Part shown: positions 32,201 to 44,188 of the stretch, in pieces | How the letters are laid out: every line of letters begins with the position of its first letter | Numbering within the stretch: position 1 is the stretch's first letter | From: Mortierella alpina | Lineage: Eukaryota; Mortierellomycota; Mortierellomycetes; Mortierellales; Mortierellaceae | Assembly: GCA_029449245.1 (NCBI GenBank) | Contig: JANATF010000012.1 | Span: forward strand, 1,550,001 to 1,614,000 | Reading direction: 5' to 3' | DNA length: 64,000 nt | The notes under the pieces: model-generated | The model's input: only the letters and a program-made list of their open reading frames with translations | Told to the model about the DNA's origin: nothing | The model's database searches: none | Made by a program: the position numbers and the translations under genes

Positions 32201-35200
32201 CCAAGGTTGCGTACAAAAAAAATAGTAGAGAAGAGGCCATTAACAAAGACAGCAATTGACATTGTTACACTTATGGTCAATACCTCACAATCAAGGCAAT
32301 ATGCTGATTGTCCTTACCATCCAAGCGAGTAGTCTCGTGCAGCTCGCAGAGTCGCAGAGGCAACCACTGCCGCGGCTCGTAAAGGCTGGATTTCTTGGCT
32401 TTAACGATAATGAGCATCGTTTCAAACAGAAAGCATCCGTAGTACTTGAGGCGGATGGGCATGTCCGGGATAATTACATACTCAAGTGCGCCGGCCAGCA
32501 CGATAGACCCTAGGGTTCCCGCGTACGCCTTTGTCAGAGGACTGGCCGGAATGCCGTCCATACTCGGGTCAAACTCAAAGTAGCCATCCAGCGGTGAAGA
32601 TGGACCTGGCTGTGTTCCTGCAACGGTCGCGATTCCGTGAGCATTCTTGGAGGACGGATGCGGAAAGGCGCCCGTGTTGCTACCACCGCCGCTGCCATGG
32701 CCGTTGGGGTGGATTTCGGTATGATTACTTGAGTGCTCCCTGCTTGGCGTCGAGCTGACCTTCTTTGGAAAGTTCGTCTCGGGAAGCTTTCGGAGAAACT
32801 GCTCGGTCAGCAGCTTACGCTCAACTACCCTCTGAGTCTCATCCATCTCCTGAGCCATATCTCTCATCATTTCGTGGGCTTGTTCGACATGCTTGTACTC
32901 TGGGTCATCTATGCTTGTGAGTCGCAATATCTCCTTGAGAAGCAACGGGTATCGACAGATTCGTTGAATGGGTTTGATGAGGCAATCCTTCAAGTCGACT
33001 CGAGACTTAGGTCGGCCCTGCTGTGCTAAGAGCTCTTTGCCTTCCTTCTCCAACAAGGCGACGGCTGCCTGCCCAACTGTCCTGTTGATTTCATTAATGG
33101 TCCTCATCCGTAGCTCGCAGAATACTCCGTAAAGATAATTGTCATGGTTCTATCATTAGGGAAAGGATAGTGAGCGTAGGAAAAAAAACTCTTAGCTAGT
33201 GCGGCTCTGCATTTTGGTCAATTATTGACAGTTCAAAGACTGCGAGCAGCGAGGGCTTACCAGGATCTCAAAGCATGCGGCGAGATTCTTGTACACTCGA
33301 AGAGGCGCGTGGCGTTCTGGATCCGAATCGTCCAGCTTGCACGCCTTCAGTCGCAGAAGAAACTCCTGGTGCAAAGCAAGTAACCCGCTGACACATCTTC
33401 GCATGTTGGCGTGTAGGATCTGCGGGAACCAAGCCTTGGTTTCCAAGGCTCTCAAATGCACCTACGATAAAAATGTACACAAGCCGTGCTACGTTAGACT
33501 TTGCATTCGTTTCCTTCTTCGCTGCTCTGCTCGCCGAGATTACACCTACATGAATAAGGATATCGAGGTCGTTTACATAACTCTCCTCTGTCATTTCTAG
33601 TTCCTGAAGTGCATGAGACCTCTTGACGAATCTCTTGATCTCGCCAGCATCAAGGATAGAATTTGGATCAATTGAAAACGTCTGCAATGCCATCGATAGT
33701 CCCGAGTCCACAGCGCTGGTGTTGAGGTCACCGGAGGTAGTCGCAGGGGTCGCAGGTTCCTCAGTCCTCACGGCATCAGACGAGTGATCAGTCGTGGCTG
33801 GCTCACATTCCACCTCGCCGCCCACAGCGTCTTCGTCTAAACGCGCATGAGGGCCACCTATCTCCTGCGAAGCTGCTTCGGGTCGGTATTCATCCATCGT
33901 GGCCAGTTCTGTAAGTATCGTATTAATCGCGCCACGGTCCTTGTTTGATACCTGCATTTGATAGTCTGTGAAATCTTGAGGTGATGTTGACACTGTTTCT
34001 ACACGGTTGGTGTTGGCGTTGTTGTCCTCCGTGGCTCCTCCATGATGGTTGGCAACGTATGTAAGGCTCAGAGCATTCAGCATACATCCAGATAGCATGA
34101 CTGATGCCGTCGCACACCCTCCTAACGCTGTTTGAGAGTCGGTTTGCCCACTCCCCCCAGCGACCGAGAACGGGCTTATGCCTGCAGTCGTTTGAATTTC
34201 GGGCAGGCGGTTGACCTTGGCATCTGGCTTATTGATTCGGCGCATCTGCAGGCTCAGCAGGTCCTTCTTGGAGGAGTTGAAACTCATCGACGGGCGATGA
34301 GAAATGAAACTGCAGCTTTCACTCCGCCTCAGATGTGAATTATGTCGTCGCTGTCTCTCCGTTCGAGAACCAGGCCTCTTGCTCTTGCCTATACTCTTTG
34401 ACGCCTCGATCCACTCTAAAGGTAGGCGCAGGGCCGCTGTGCCCGTGGTGCCTTCTATCCGGGCGCTAATCGGTCCGCACTCCATGATCGGGGACGATTT
34501 TGCTGTGGATGCGCTATTAGTGCGAGTGTGAAGATTGACCTGTGAAGGTGAAAGACTAGGCGTCCCGGAAGCTTTGCTTTCACTGTAATGAGGTAGACTT
34601 TGATGGTGACTGTGCTGCCGCATGCGCGGTCTTGGTTCAGGTGCGGTCGCATTCATGGCTACACATGCAGACTGTGGGAAGCGAAAAGAGCCGAGTCCTT
34701 GAAGCGAAGAGGCATTGTTGGCATCGAGAGCATGAAAGATTTCCTGTGTCAAACGTTCATGGTCCATCGACGTGTTCTCGTTCGAAAGCTGATAATGAGG
34801 TAATCCATTGTCCTTGTGAGTTTTGATCTCCTTTGCCGCATCCAACCCATCAACAAGATGATGATCATTATCTCGAGGGCTGCCTTGCTGGGCGTTTCGC
34901 TTCGTCGCATGTATGTCACACGGTGCCTGAACCAGACATCCGCCTGACTGACCTGCTCCAGCATCAGCCATCCTGGAGCGGGTATCGTGATAGCGTTCGT
35001 TTCCAGGTATAACTTCAACTAGATGACCATCCTCATTGCCCATGCCTGGTCCTGCTCCGTTGGGTGTGTCTGAAGAGCTGGGTAACGGCGGCAAGGGCTT
35101 GTCGAATATGCTGAGCGAATTTTTGAGAGACTCCAACGACTGCATCGTTCTTGCTCCTGATGTTGTCTGGAGAGCAGGCAGCGGCTTCACACATCGGTGA

Positions 35201-36954
35201 TGTGCAAAGTTTGGCGAAGCGTGCTTGCTCTGGATTCCCATTGATCCTGACATCCATCGCTTGGAGTCTCTTCTAGCAAGGCGCACAGAGATCCTTTTCC
35301 GATCAAAAGGGACATCGTCGCCAACGCGGTGTCGACGATGCCGTCCCTTGAAGCGGAGTCTGTGTTGGAAGGGCAATCCGGCCTGAACAGCCAACCCCCG
35401 AAGACTTGGAAGAAGTAGCGGCGATGTATTGGGCGATGGCGGCTGGAGAGGTTGTGCCGGCACAGTCGAGCACGAGGAAGGCGACGAGTGCCATAAGGAT
35501 AGGATTCTTTGTTGTTGGACCGATGACAATGGTGGATGGCATACGTCGTTTATGACTCGAGTCAAAGGTGTTTCGAGATCTAATATCGCGCGCGCTCCAG
35601 TGTCTATTCCTGTGTCATTCGCGCGGTACTGCTGATCTAACTCGGCCGAACGCCGTGCGGCGACAATTCCTTGATTTACCATGGCGTTTACTGGCGGCCA
35701 GCCATTACTCCGCGATGCCCGAAGGTCGGTTGTTGACCCAGACCGTATGCGTCTAATGAACCGCTCTCCCGGTACAGATATCCTGGACCACACCGTCATG
35801 CCTGCAGACAGCGGATGGCTGCCACGTCTGCAAGACTTTTGCTGTTCATAGTAGCCGGCTGATGAAGGCGAAAGATGCCTTTGTGCCCAGGTAGGGGTAC
35901 TGAAGGACGAGACGGAAACGCCCGAGGTCTGTGCCGATGCTATGGTTGCCCGCCGCTGATAGTGTCGGCGTACGAGCGGATCCTGCTGCAGGGAGTGGAT
36001 GCAGTCCCTGGCGGCTAGCGAAGACTGAAGCTCTGCAGTGGACGAGTTGGAGGAGAGGGGGTATGCTTTGAATGAGGCCGAGATGAGTTGGGAAACATGT
36101 TGATCAAATTCGAGGTTGTCGCAGGGAAGAGGTCGTGATGCGGATACAGATAGTGCTGTGGAGGTGAAAGTGGATGCTGTTGCGGACGTGGATGAGGATG
36201 CGGATGCAGATGAAGATGCTGATGATAATACACAGGAAGACAGGGACAATGAGGATGAAGACAATGGGATCGATGTCGACGAAGTTGGCGACGAAGAAGA
36301 TGGTAATGAAAACGAATTGGCTCTAGTGGTCGCGCGCGCTGGATGTAAATTGGCGCGAGTTCCCAACCGCGCTTGCTCGTGACCGCTTCTTGCGCCACTA
36401 ACACTATCTGCCGGGCGAAGCTTCATTGACGGGCGCTGATCCTGCAAGATGGCCTCAGTCACTGCACCAAGCTGTAGCAAAGTGTGCGGCGTGGATGTGG
36501 ACAAGGCAGACGCTTCTGGCGCAGAGAGGTGGGCCTTTGGGCGCGTGTATTGTTGTAGCTGGTGAGATTCTGTGATGATGCGCCGAACAGCAACGCGATG
36601 TGCAGCCTTTTGCGAGCGCCTTGTGTAACTCGACCTCTTTCGCAATGTCTGTGCACCGATAGATGTCGTGGGACTCGATCCCTCACTCCGCGCCCAATGT
36701 GATTTCGCTGCAGTTGTGGCCACGCTGGATCGTGGAGTGACAGGCGCTGTTGACGGACAGCTATAGTTGCTCAGGGCAAAGCCGGTTGATGTGGGGCTGG
36801 AGAAAGACGATGTGTGGGAATAGGCTGATTGCTGGACGCAGGGATCGCTGATCGCGGAGGCGATGATGAGGGGAGTCTTTGCGGTGGAGGACAACAGAGC
36901 ATCGGATGACTGACGGAGGTGGAATAGGCGCTCGCCAGATGTGGGTGTGATCAT
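29287..36954 (-). CDS. Very large Rho guanine-nucleotide exchange factor (DH-PH)
   Basis: Exons 36954-33550, 33461-33261, 33149-32318, 32197-30944 and 30836-29287, all in phase (2413 aa). The first 1,100 residues are Ser/Thr/Pro/His-rich and predicted disordered. The DH domain starts at ALQELEMTEESYVNDLDILI and includes FPQILHANMRRCVSGLLALHQEFLLRL, the conserved-region-3 sequence DLKDCLIKPIQRICRYPLLLKEIL, and a final helix with VERKLLTEQFLRKL. After an 85-residue linker a PH domain follows (RLKYYGCFLFETMLIIVKAKK, LRLCELHETTRLDGYTRYGWRIMFD), joined across an intron. A 900-residue Ser-rich tail completes it. It should activate Rho/Cdc42-type GTPases for polarity and wall growth. An in-frame ATG at 37074 is a possible alternative start; a GTGAGT...CAG pair between the two suggests a leader intron. 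Confidence 0.9.
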
Positions 36955-38733
36955 GGATGGCTGGATGAAGGCGCAAGGACGAGGGGTAGGATAAGGATCC
37001 GTGTTAGCACTCACCCGAGCAAGAGAAAATATACGGACAATCGCCTTTCTTCTTTTTGCACCCCATCCACACATTCACCACCGCACATTCCCAGACGTAC
37101 ATGATGGTTAATCTCACTGCAGCCGTCTTGATGTTACAACTTCTTTATGACAAGGGTATGAGGGAATGTGAGACAGCGACCAGTACAAGGGAAAAGCAGA
37201 TTCAAGAAGGAGAGACAGATCCAGAGAGGGGAGGGTGAGAGGTGAAGTGAGAGAGTGAGAGAGAGAGAGAGGGAGACGGAGGGAGGGATGGTCTGGGATG
37301 CGGTGGTGGGATAGGGAGAGGTGAACGAGGAGAGGAAACAAGAGGAGAGAGGGACGAGGGGTTAGGTGTGAGGATCTGTGGATGACATAGGCCAGACCAT
37401 GCAGCAACATTACAGCGCTAGCAGTGGCAGTAGTGGCTTCGGCAGCAGCAGCAGCAGCGGCACACACATACCAGGACAAGGCTAGGATGTAGGGATGACG
37501 ATAGGGAGTGTAGTTGGAAGGGGACCATGGGCAGAAAACTATGGCATGCGGCGGACGCAGGTCAGGTCAGCATCAGCGTAATATGCGTTGAGACTGCAGA
37601 CCCATTCGCCCGGTTGACACCAGAACAGGACTGGGAAGAGGAAAGACAAAGAAGGAAAAGGCGAGCGCGCTGAGGCTGAGCGTCCTTTTTCTTTTTCTTT
37701 CTTTCTTATGTCTGTGTTGGCAAAATAGCTGGGCTGGACTGGAATGAGGGTGAGGACTAACGATGCAGAGAAAGGAGTCTCGCATGCGGCATGGCCAAAT
37801 GCACATGGCTCATGAGCAACTGCCATCTACTTTGTCAAAAAGAACTGTGCAACAACGCAACAGCACAATAATAGAGCAAAGTGAGAAGACAAGCAAAGGC
37901 ACGTCAAAAAGGCACGGGGAGGGGCGACCATTCTTTCCCCCTTTCGATCCAACGTTCGCGCCTTAAAGAGGGGCAAGCTGCACAAAAGGATAAGAAGCGC
38001 ATACCACCATAGGCTGTCTCTTTCATTCTTCATACAATTTGCCGGTCTCCATCATTGATCCGCATTGACCAGCGTCGTGCCTTGCCTCTTCATCTTCATA
38101 GTCTGTGTTACTCAACCCGTCCCTGAAGCAGAAGTCGGCGTGTGCACCCAATTGAAAAATCAAAAAAAAACGGAGAAAAACAATGAAAGCATTTCACGGA
38201 GGCGATATGTTCCTTACAAATAAAGCTGCAGGTGAAGGTTGGTCTCGCCGGAAAAGTTTTATTACGCTGGCGACATGGATGTCAGACAGGTGCAAAAACG
38301 CGTGTGGACGAGACGCGGTTGCGCGCGTGATTGCGCTAGCAGATGTGAAATGCAGATGGACCGATCCAAGGTGCCTCGAGGGAAGGAAGTTTGATTTTGT
38401 CTTTGCTCGCTCTGAGCGAGCGACCCCTGAAAAAATCATTCACTCGCAGTCTGCGCTCAACGAGCGAACGAGATACAGAGAAGCCTTTCGCTCGCTCGCT
38501 CATCCTCCCCACAAAGAACCCCTGCACTGGACGCAAATCACAACTGATTCAACCTTCCCAAAGAGAACCTGAGCGAACGCAAGATTCTCAGAGGTTCGCT
38601 CAAGGTTCTACTTTATACGGCGAAGGTGTGCTTCTCGCGAGGACGGTAGACGCCTGTAACACATCCATGTGGTTATGTGATATTAGCCAAGACCTCCTCA
38701 TCTCCGTCTACTGTCCATTGTTAATTTCGTTTG
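36955..38733. other. Upstream region of the RhoGEF gene
   Basis: About 1.8 kb between the RhoGEF start and the Yippee stop. It has a GA-rich tract (about 37225-37290, CT in the RhoGEF sense), a CAG/GCAGCAG run (37440-37460) and a cluster of GAGCGA/TCGCTC motifs with a small perfect-arm hairpin (38405-38601). No coding sequence with family resemblance was seen. Confidence 0.5.
38405..38601. repeat. Cluster of GAGCGA/TCGCTC motifs with hairpin
   Basis: GCTCGCT-CTG-AGCGAGC (38405-38421) is an inverted repeat with 7-bp arms and a 3-nt loop. Further GAGCGA copies occur at 38462 and 38571, and TCGCTC copies at 38488-38501 (three overlapping) and 38594-38601. They occur on both strands within 200 bp. 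Confidence 0.7.
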
Positions 38734-39293
38734 CTACGAATAAATCCAGTTGTTTTCCTTTGAGATCTTTGCCTTCTCGACGATAAATTTGCCTTCCTTG
38801 TACTTTTGCGACTCTTCGAAGGCGTATATCTACAAGCAGCCGGCAAGAGGCGAGTAGATAGGTTAGCGTGCTAGTCCAAGCGCAGAACCACGGTGCAACC
38901 CAGAAAGCAATGACGATGCACTTGCATAGATCCATCCAACAACATTCTGACAGACGATGCAGGTGATATCCGCAACAGAGTGCAGACCTGTCATCAAGGT
39001 CCTGTCTTCCTTTGGCCCCAAGGTGATGTTCTGCACACTCTTGAACAGATAGGCTCGGCCATGACGTCCTTGAAAGCCCTATAACAGGCAAGCGGCAGTG
39101 GAATCAGGTCAGCTTCGTCTCAGCAAAAGTGGGGTTCGTATTTGTTGTCGCATGGCGTATGCGTGTGTTGACAAACATGACACCGTACTTTGGAGATGAT
39201 GTCGTCGTTCCTTGCGAGGTGAGTGTGGCATCCGGAGCAGGTGTAGATCTGGTCTCCCTTCAGATACACTTGGTGGGGCAGTGAGGGCTCCAT
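38734..39293 (-). CDS. Yippee-type zinc-binding protein
   Basis: Exons 39293-39189, 39078-38926 and 38829-38734 (117 aa, normal for the family). It is a Yippee domain almost end to end: [61 protein letters not shown] and [21 protein letters not shown]. The two CxxC pairs (CSGC and CIVC) about 50 residues apart make the zinc site. The Yippee fold is shared with cereblon/Mis18-type domains, and yeast Moh1 is the counterpart and a GID-complex-associated protein. The second intron is GC-AG (TAT/GCAAGT); joining there gives GW-IYIY-AFEES with the exact family spacing. Confidence 0.94.
38830..38925 (-). other. GC-AG intron in the Yippee gene
   Basis: Donor TAT/GCAAGT and acceptor TTGTAG/ATATAC, 96 nt, phase 0. 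Yippee spacing between GWxY and AFEES fixes the junction. Confidence 0.85.
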
Positions 39294-39967
39294 TGGGTTT
39301 ATGAGCTAGAGCTTGAGTATGTGCTGCTGCGATGGAGGGACGAGAGGAAGAGGAGCGGAAGGAAGAAGCAGAGAGATGTTGAGAACAGACCCCCCTTTCC
39401 CTTGTACTCCCTTGTTCCTCATGATCACGCTTTGAAAACGAGACGGCCATAAAAAAAAAGCTACTCTCGACACACCAGTGCCCACATATCCGCTCCTGTG
39501 AGATGGAGCACGGCGCCCAAGGTCCATGCTGGATGCTGTGTCTCTCTCACCTGGTTGCGTGCATGTATGCAGTCCTCGGCATCATCCAGTCCATGCTACG
39601 TTCTACCGCAGGGAGAAGGGGGAGTGAAGAGAAAAGAGAGAACAAGAGACATCGACAGAGACAGAGAAAAAAAAAAAGGCCGAGTCTTTTTAAGGTCACC
39701 CTGGCTGTGTGTCGTTGTCTTTTTCGCCTCTTTGTCTTTTCCTCTTTTCCTCTCTTCTCCTGCCCGCTTGCACGTTTGCCTCCTCTCAGTCCTCGCTTTG
39801 GCGCGCCCTTCTTGCTCTCGCTCCATCTCCTCCGCATTGTCGCTTAGCTTTGCTCTGTTCTGCCCCCTTCGCTCCCATCACTCCTGCTGCGTTCCAGTCA
39901 CTCTTGCTGCTCTACAGTCACGGTCCTTTACTGACTCCATCCAAACGCGTCCACGCGCCTTGCTGCC
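39294..39967. other. Divergent promoter region, Yippee / Vac14
   Basis: About 675 bp. Short A-rich runs and a long CT-rich stretch (39715-39930) lead to the Vac14 ATG. The open frame that extends across this region is low-complexity and unsupported. Confidence 0.5.
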
Positions 39968-42900
39968 ATGTCCGACTACATTCTCAGTCCCCAGGTCTCG
40001 AGAGGACTCTCTGACAAACTCTATGACAAGCGCAAGGGAGCTGCTCTCGAGGTTGAAAGGTACGACAGCAGCAACAGAGACCATGGAGATGTGCGTGTTC
40101 ACACCCGAGGAGGAAAAAATAAACATGAACGCAGTAGACTCACTACTCCCTACCTTCAATCCTTACATAGAGTCATCCGGGAATTTGTGATTGCTGGCGA
40201 CACCGCAAAGATAAAGCTTACGATTCAGGCCCTGGTTACAGACTTTGTCTACTCGGTCTCGCCGAATGCTCGTAACGGAGGCCTTATTGGATTGGCTGCA
40301 ACGTCCATTTCGTTGGCAGGGGTGAGTGGAATTGGGCAGGCTACGCAACCCTTCATTCACTGCTGACCGAGCAAGCCGTAAGCTAATTCGTTCTTTGGAC
40401 TCCCTTATGCGATTGCCGAACTTTTTCTAGGGCGTGTCGAGTTATCTGGAGAGCATTGTGCCGCCTGTGCTGGTGTGTTTTGCTGACCAGGACTCACGAG
40501 TGCGGTACTACGCGTGCGAAAGCATGTACAACATCGCCAAAGTGGCAAGAGGGAGCATTCTTCGATACTTTAACGAGCTGTTTGATGCCATGAGCAAAGT
40601 AAGTGTCTGTCTTGCAAGAGCGGAAGGGCGGCATGCTATGCATGCAATGCACAGGAAACGCCTTTTTGCTCATAGCCGGCTGTCATTCTTCAAACCACAT
40701 AGCTTTATGCCGACGCAGAAATGTCAGTCAAGAACGGAGCAGAGTTGCTGGATCGTCTCGTCAAGGATATTGTGCACGAACAGTCGATAGCGTACTCTGG
40801 AATCATCGCGCACATTGATGACCAGGATCCGCAGCAGCTGGCCCTAGCCCTACCTCAGGTCTCCCAGTTTTCCCTTCCCAGGTTCATCCCTCTTTTAGCA
40901 GAGCGAGTCTACAGCAAAAACTCTTGGACCCGCAACTATCTCGTGACGTGGATCGCAGTGCTAGACTCCATCCCCGATCTGGAACTGGTCTCCTATCTCC
41001 CCGATTTCCTCGATGGACTTTTGTACTTTTTGAGCGACTCCAATCCGGATGTGAGGACGCTGACACAAAAGCTGCTGAGCGACTTTTTGACCGAAATTCG
41101 GGAGGTTGCCGAACTCCAGCAACAACAGCAACACGAGCACTTGCAGGCGCGACTCAAGCAACTGCAGCTGTCGGATTCACTTCAGGGATCTTTGGATCGC
41201 GACGGAAATGACGTTGCCTTGGCGAGAGACACGGATCCGCTCGAAAGCGAGTCAACAGGTCAGGGTAAGGGCAGTTGGGTGCCCGGCCAGGGCGTCAGCA
41301 TCCATTACGCCAAGATTGTAAAGATCTTGAAGCCCCACCTTACATCGACTGACGAGGACATCCAGGAGACGGCCCTACACTGGATCAACGAGTTTATGAG
41401 CCTAGCCAAAGAGGTAATGATCCAATTCACACCCACGCTTATTCCTGCCGTCCTGCCATGCCTCGCCCACAAGGTCAACTCGATCCGCGCTATTGCCAGT
41501 GAAGCCAACTTGAGTTTATACAGACTTGTGTACGAATCCGCACTACCGTCCGAGCCGCAACCAGCAGCATCGCCCCAAGGAACGCCAAACGTGGATCGAT
41601 CCACACAGCCCAGATCCCAATCGCCGAGACCTCAGTCTCCTAAATTCCAAGATCGTTCAGCAATGTCATTTGGGACTTCAGCATCACTTGCATCAAAGCT
41701 GACGAGTGGTGTTAGCCGGGAGCAGTCCACTCAATCGTCCAGGGACTCGTTTGCGGATCGTACAGCATCGCCGCTTCCTACCCAGAAACCGACTGCAGAG
41801 CAGCCTGAATTCGACTACGTCGCCACAGTGAACGCGCTGACTCTTCAATTTTTGAATGAGCATGAGCAAACGCGGGTAGCCAGTCTTGAATGGTTGCTCA
41901 TGCTTCATAAACGCGCGCCGCATCTTATCCTTGCGATTGACGATGGCAGCTTCCCGCTCCTGCTCAAGACGCTATCGGATCCGTCCGAGGAGGTGATCAA
42001 GCGCGACCTTCAGCTTCTCGCACAGATTTCGTCCCACTCTGACGACGCATATTTCTGCAACTTTATGCGCAACATGTTATCGCTTTTCAGTACGGATCGC
42101 CGACTGTTGGAGAACAGAGGAAGTGTGATCATTCGACAGCTCTGCGTCAGTCTAAACTCGGAGAGGATCTATCGAACGCTTGCAGAAATTTTGGAGAAGG
42201 ACGAGGATCTGGAATTTGCCAACACCATGGTTCAAAACCTCAACATCATATTGATAACGGCACCCGAATTGGCTGATCTCAGGAAAAGGCTGAAGAGTGT
42301 TGACAGTCGAGTAAGTGATAGATGCTGTGCGGAGAAAAGGCTTGTCCAGACGTACATCGCTAGTCCCCGTGACGGTCCAGTGGCAACTTAACCAACACCA
42401 TTGAATACGACCCATTGTAGGACGGCCAAGCGTTGTTTGCAGTTCTGTATAGATCATGGTGCCACAACCCTGTCTCGACTTTTGCGCTGTGCCTCATGGC
42501 CCAGTACTACGAACATGCTGTAGCACTTCTCCAGAGCTTGTAAGGCGCCTGTTGTAGGATCATTTTGGCGTTCAATTACTCCTCTAGTCAAGATGACTGA
42601 CCACCCACCGTTCTTTTCCTCGACGCTTATAGTGCCGAGTTTGAAATCACTGTCAATCTCTTGATCCAGGTCGACAAGCTGGTGCAACTGATCGAGTCGC
42701 CGGTATTCACCTGTAAGCAGCGGCAACTTGCTACAGCATTGGGCTTTCTTTCGCCCACCTTTATTAATCTTCCTCGCCTATGTGTCGTAGATCTCCGCCT
42801 TCAGCTGCTGGAGCCAGAGCGTTACCCACACTTGTTCAAATGTTTATACGGCCTGCTGATGCTGCTCCCTCAGAGTACGGCCTTTGCTACACTGAGAAAC

Positions 42901-43584
42901 AGACTGACAAGTGTCAGCTCCATGGGGTTCATTCACCTCATCCCAAAAACATCCAATAGTGGAGCATCGGGAGCCATGCCAGCATCGAATTCGGTCTCAG
43001 CGCTGACATCGTCCTCAAGGTCGAAAGGAGCTGGATCATATGGGGGTAGTCATCTCAATCATCACACCGAAAGCCCCAAGTTCCCAGAGCTGCTATCGCA
43101 CTTCAGAACTACTCAGGGAAGACATGAGCGCTCTCGCCGTCAGGCAGTTCAGGCCCTGCTAAGACAGAATACGTATGGCAACGGCTCCTCTGGATTAGCA
43201 GGATCGGCGCATTACAGTCAGCAACAACAGCACTTCCAACAGCACCAACAGAAGCACCAAAGGAAGCAGCAGCAGCAGATGGAGCATCAGCAACTTCAAC
43301 AGCAGGTTCAACACCAACAGCAACTGTATGATCTCGCGCATAATAACCACCATCAGTCGGGGGGAGAGCCTTACACGTCCAGGACCTATCAGCAGGATGG
43401 ATCTTTTGCGTCCCCCACCGAGTCAGAGCACGACTCTCAGACACGCGGCAGCGGTGCAGGCCCTGGCGCTCAGCCCAACAACACCATCACTGGCGGCACC
43501 TCCCGTAGAAGGACGCGCGATCGTCCAAGTCAGCAGGACACACCGCAGAGGGATTCGACGCGGTCCGTGGTCAATCGAAGCTAA
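39968..43584 (+). CDS. VAC14: Vac14, scaffold of the PI(3,5)P2 synthase complex
   Basis: Exons 39968-40059, 40171-40321, 40431-40598, 40703-42310, 42421-42539, 42633-42712 and 42791-43584 (1003 aa). HEAT-like repeats run throughout: [82 protein letters not shown] and [24 protein letters not shown]. The conserved C-terminal Fig4-binding part is [40 protein letters not shown]. That motif requires removal of the 78-nt intron at 42713-42790, which is in frame and has no stop. A fungal His/Gln-rich tail of about 150 residues follows. Vac14 assembles Fab1 kinase and Fig4 phosphatase on the vacuole membrane. Confidence 0.95.
42713..42790 (+). other. Stopless intron of length 3n in VAC14
   Basis: Donor ACCT/GTAAGC and acceptor GTCGTAG/ATC, 78 nt. 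Retention would insert 26 residues in frame (starting [17 protein letters not shown]) in the Fig4-binding motif. Excision restores the conserved [12 protein letters not shown]. Confidence 0.8.
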
Positions 43585-43712
43585 GACCAGGTTTGACTGA
43601 CCACTACTCACGTATCACTATCCCTAGGGGATCACGACACATACCATTGTTTATTCAAAAAAAAAAGCTCGTCCTGATCTGCATTCGAGAGAGAGGGAAG
43701 GAGTTTTTGTTC

Positions 43713-44188
43713 TCAAATGTCCTTGACAATGTCCAGCACAGCTTCCGCAGGCTATACACACGAAGGAGGTGAGAGTTAGCTTTTGCGCGAAAGAAGGGAC
43801 CGTCTCTGGTCATCATGTCACACTTGAAGGATTTCAAATCAAATCTTACGCGTCCAATGACAGCCTTCTTGGAAATCCAGTCCACGACCAAGGGCCGCTG
43901 CATGAGAGCAGGATCTTTGGCGATGATCTCTTGCACCTGCTCCACGGTCTTTGCCTTGGGAGCGTCCTTGCGGAGAAACTCGTCAAAGACTGCGGGATTG
44001 TGCTCTGCATCCAGAAAGCCGAGAATGTCCTTGACCTGCTCCTTGGTCAAAGGGTGTTTGAGGTACTCGACGGTGTCAATGTGGAAGGACTTGGAGGCAG
44101 TCTCGGCCTCCAGCAGCTTGGCTGCGTTCCTGCTGGTGCTACAGCGTGGGTTGTGGAAAAAGGTGATGGTTCTGGCGGCGGACGACAT
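43713..44188 (-). CDS. ArsC/YfgD-family thioredoxin-fold protein
   Basis: Exons 44188-43850 and 43751-43713 (125 aa, family length). Diagnostic features are FFHNPRCSTSRNAAKLLEA with the redox Cys and the CxxSR(N) context, VEYLKHPLTKEQVKDIL, RKDAPKAKT, RPLVVDWISKKAVIGRPAEAVLDIV and the end KDI. The Arg before the PxxV segment is split by the intron. ArsC/YfgD proteins are glutaredoxin- or Spx-like reductases, mostly bacterial; the substrate here (arsenate or a protein disulfide) cannot be told. No transmembrane or targeting signal is present. The intron indicates it is a resident fungal gene. Confidence 0.88.

Noticed and set aside
36955-37074. RhoGEF start at ATG 37074
   Set aside because: Not excluded, but a GTGAGT...CAG pair between the two ATGs suggests a leader intron. 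36954 is the simpler choice.
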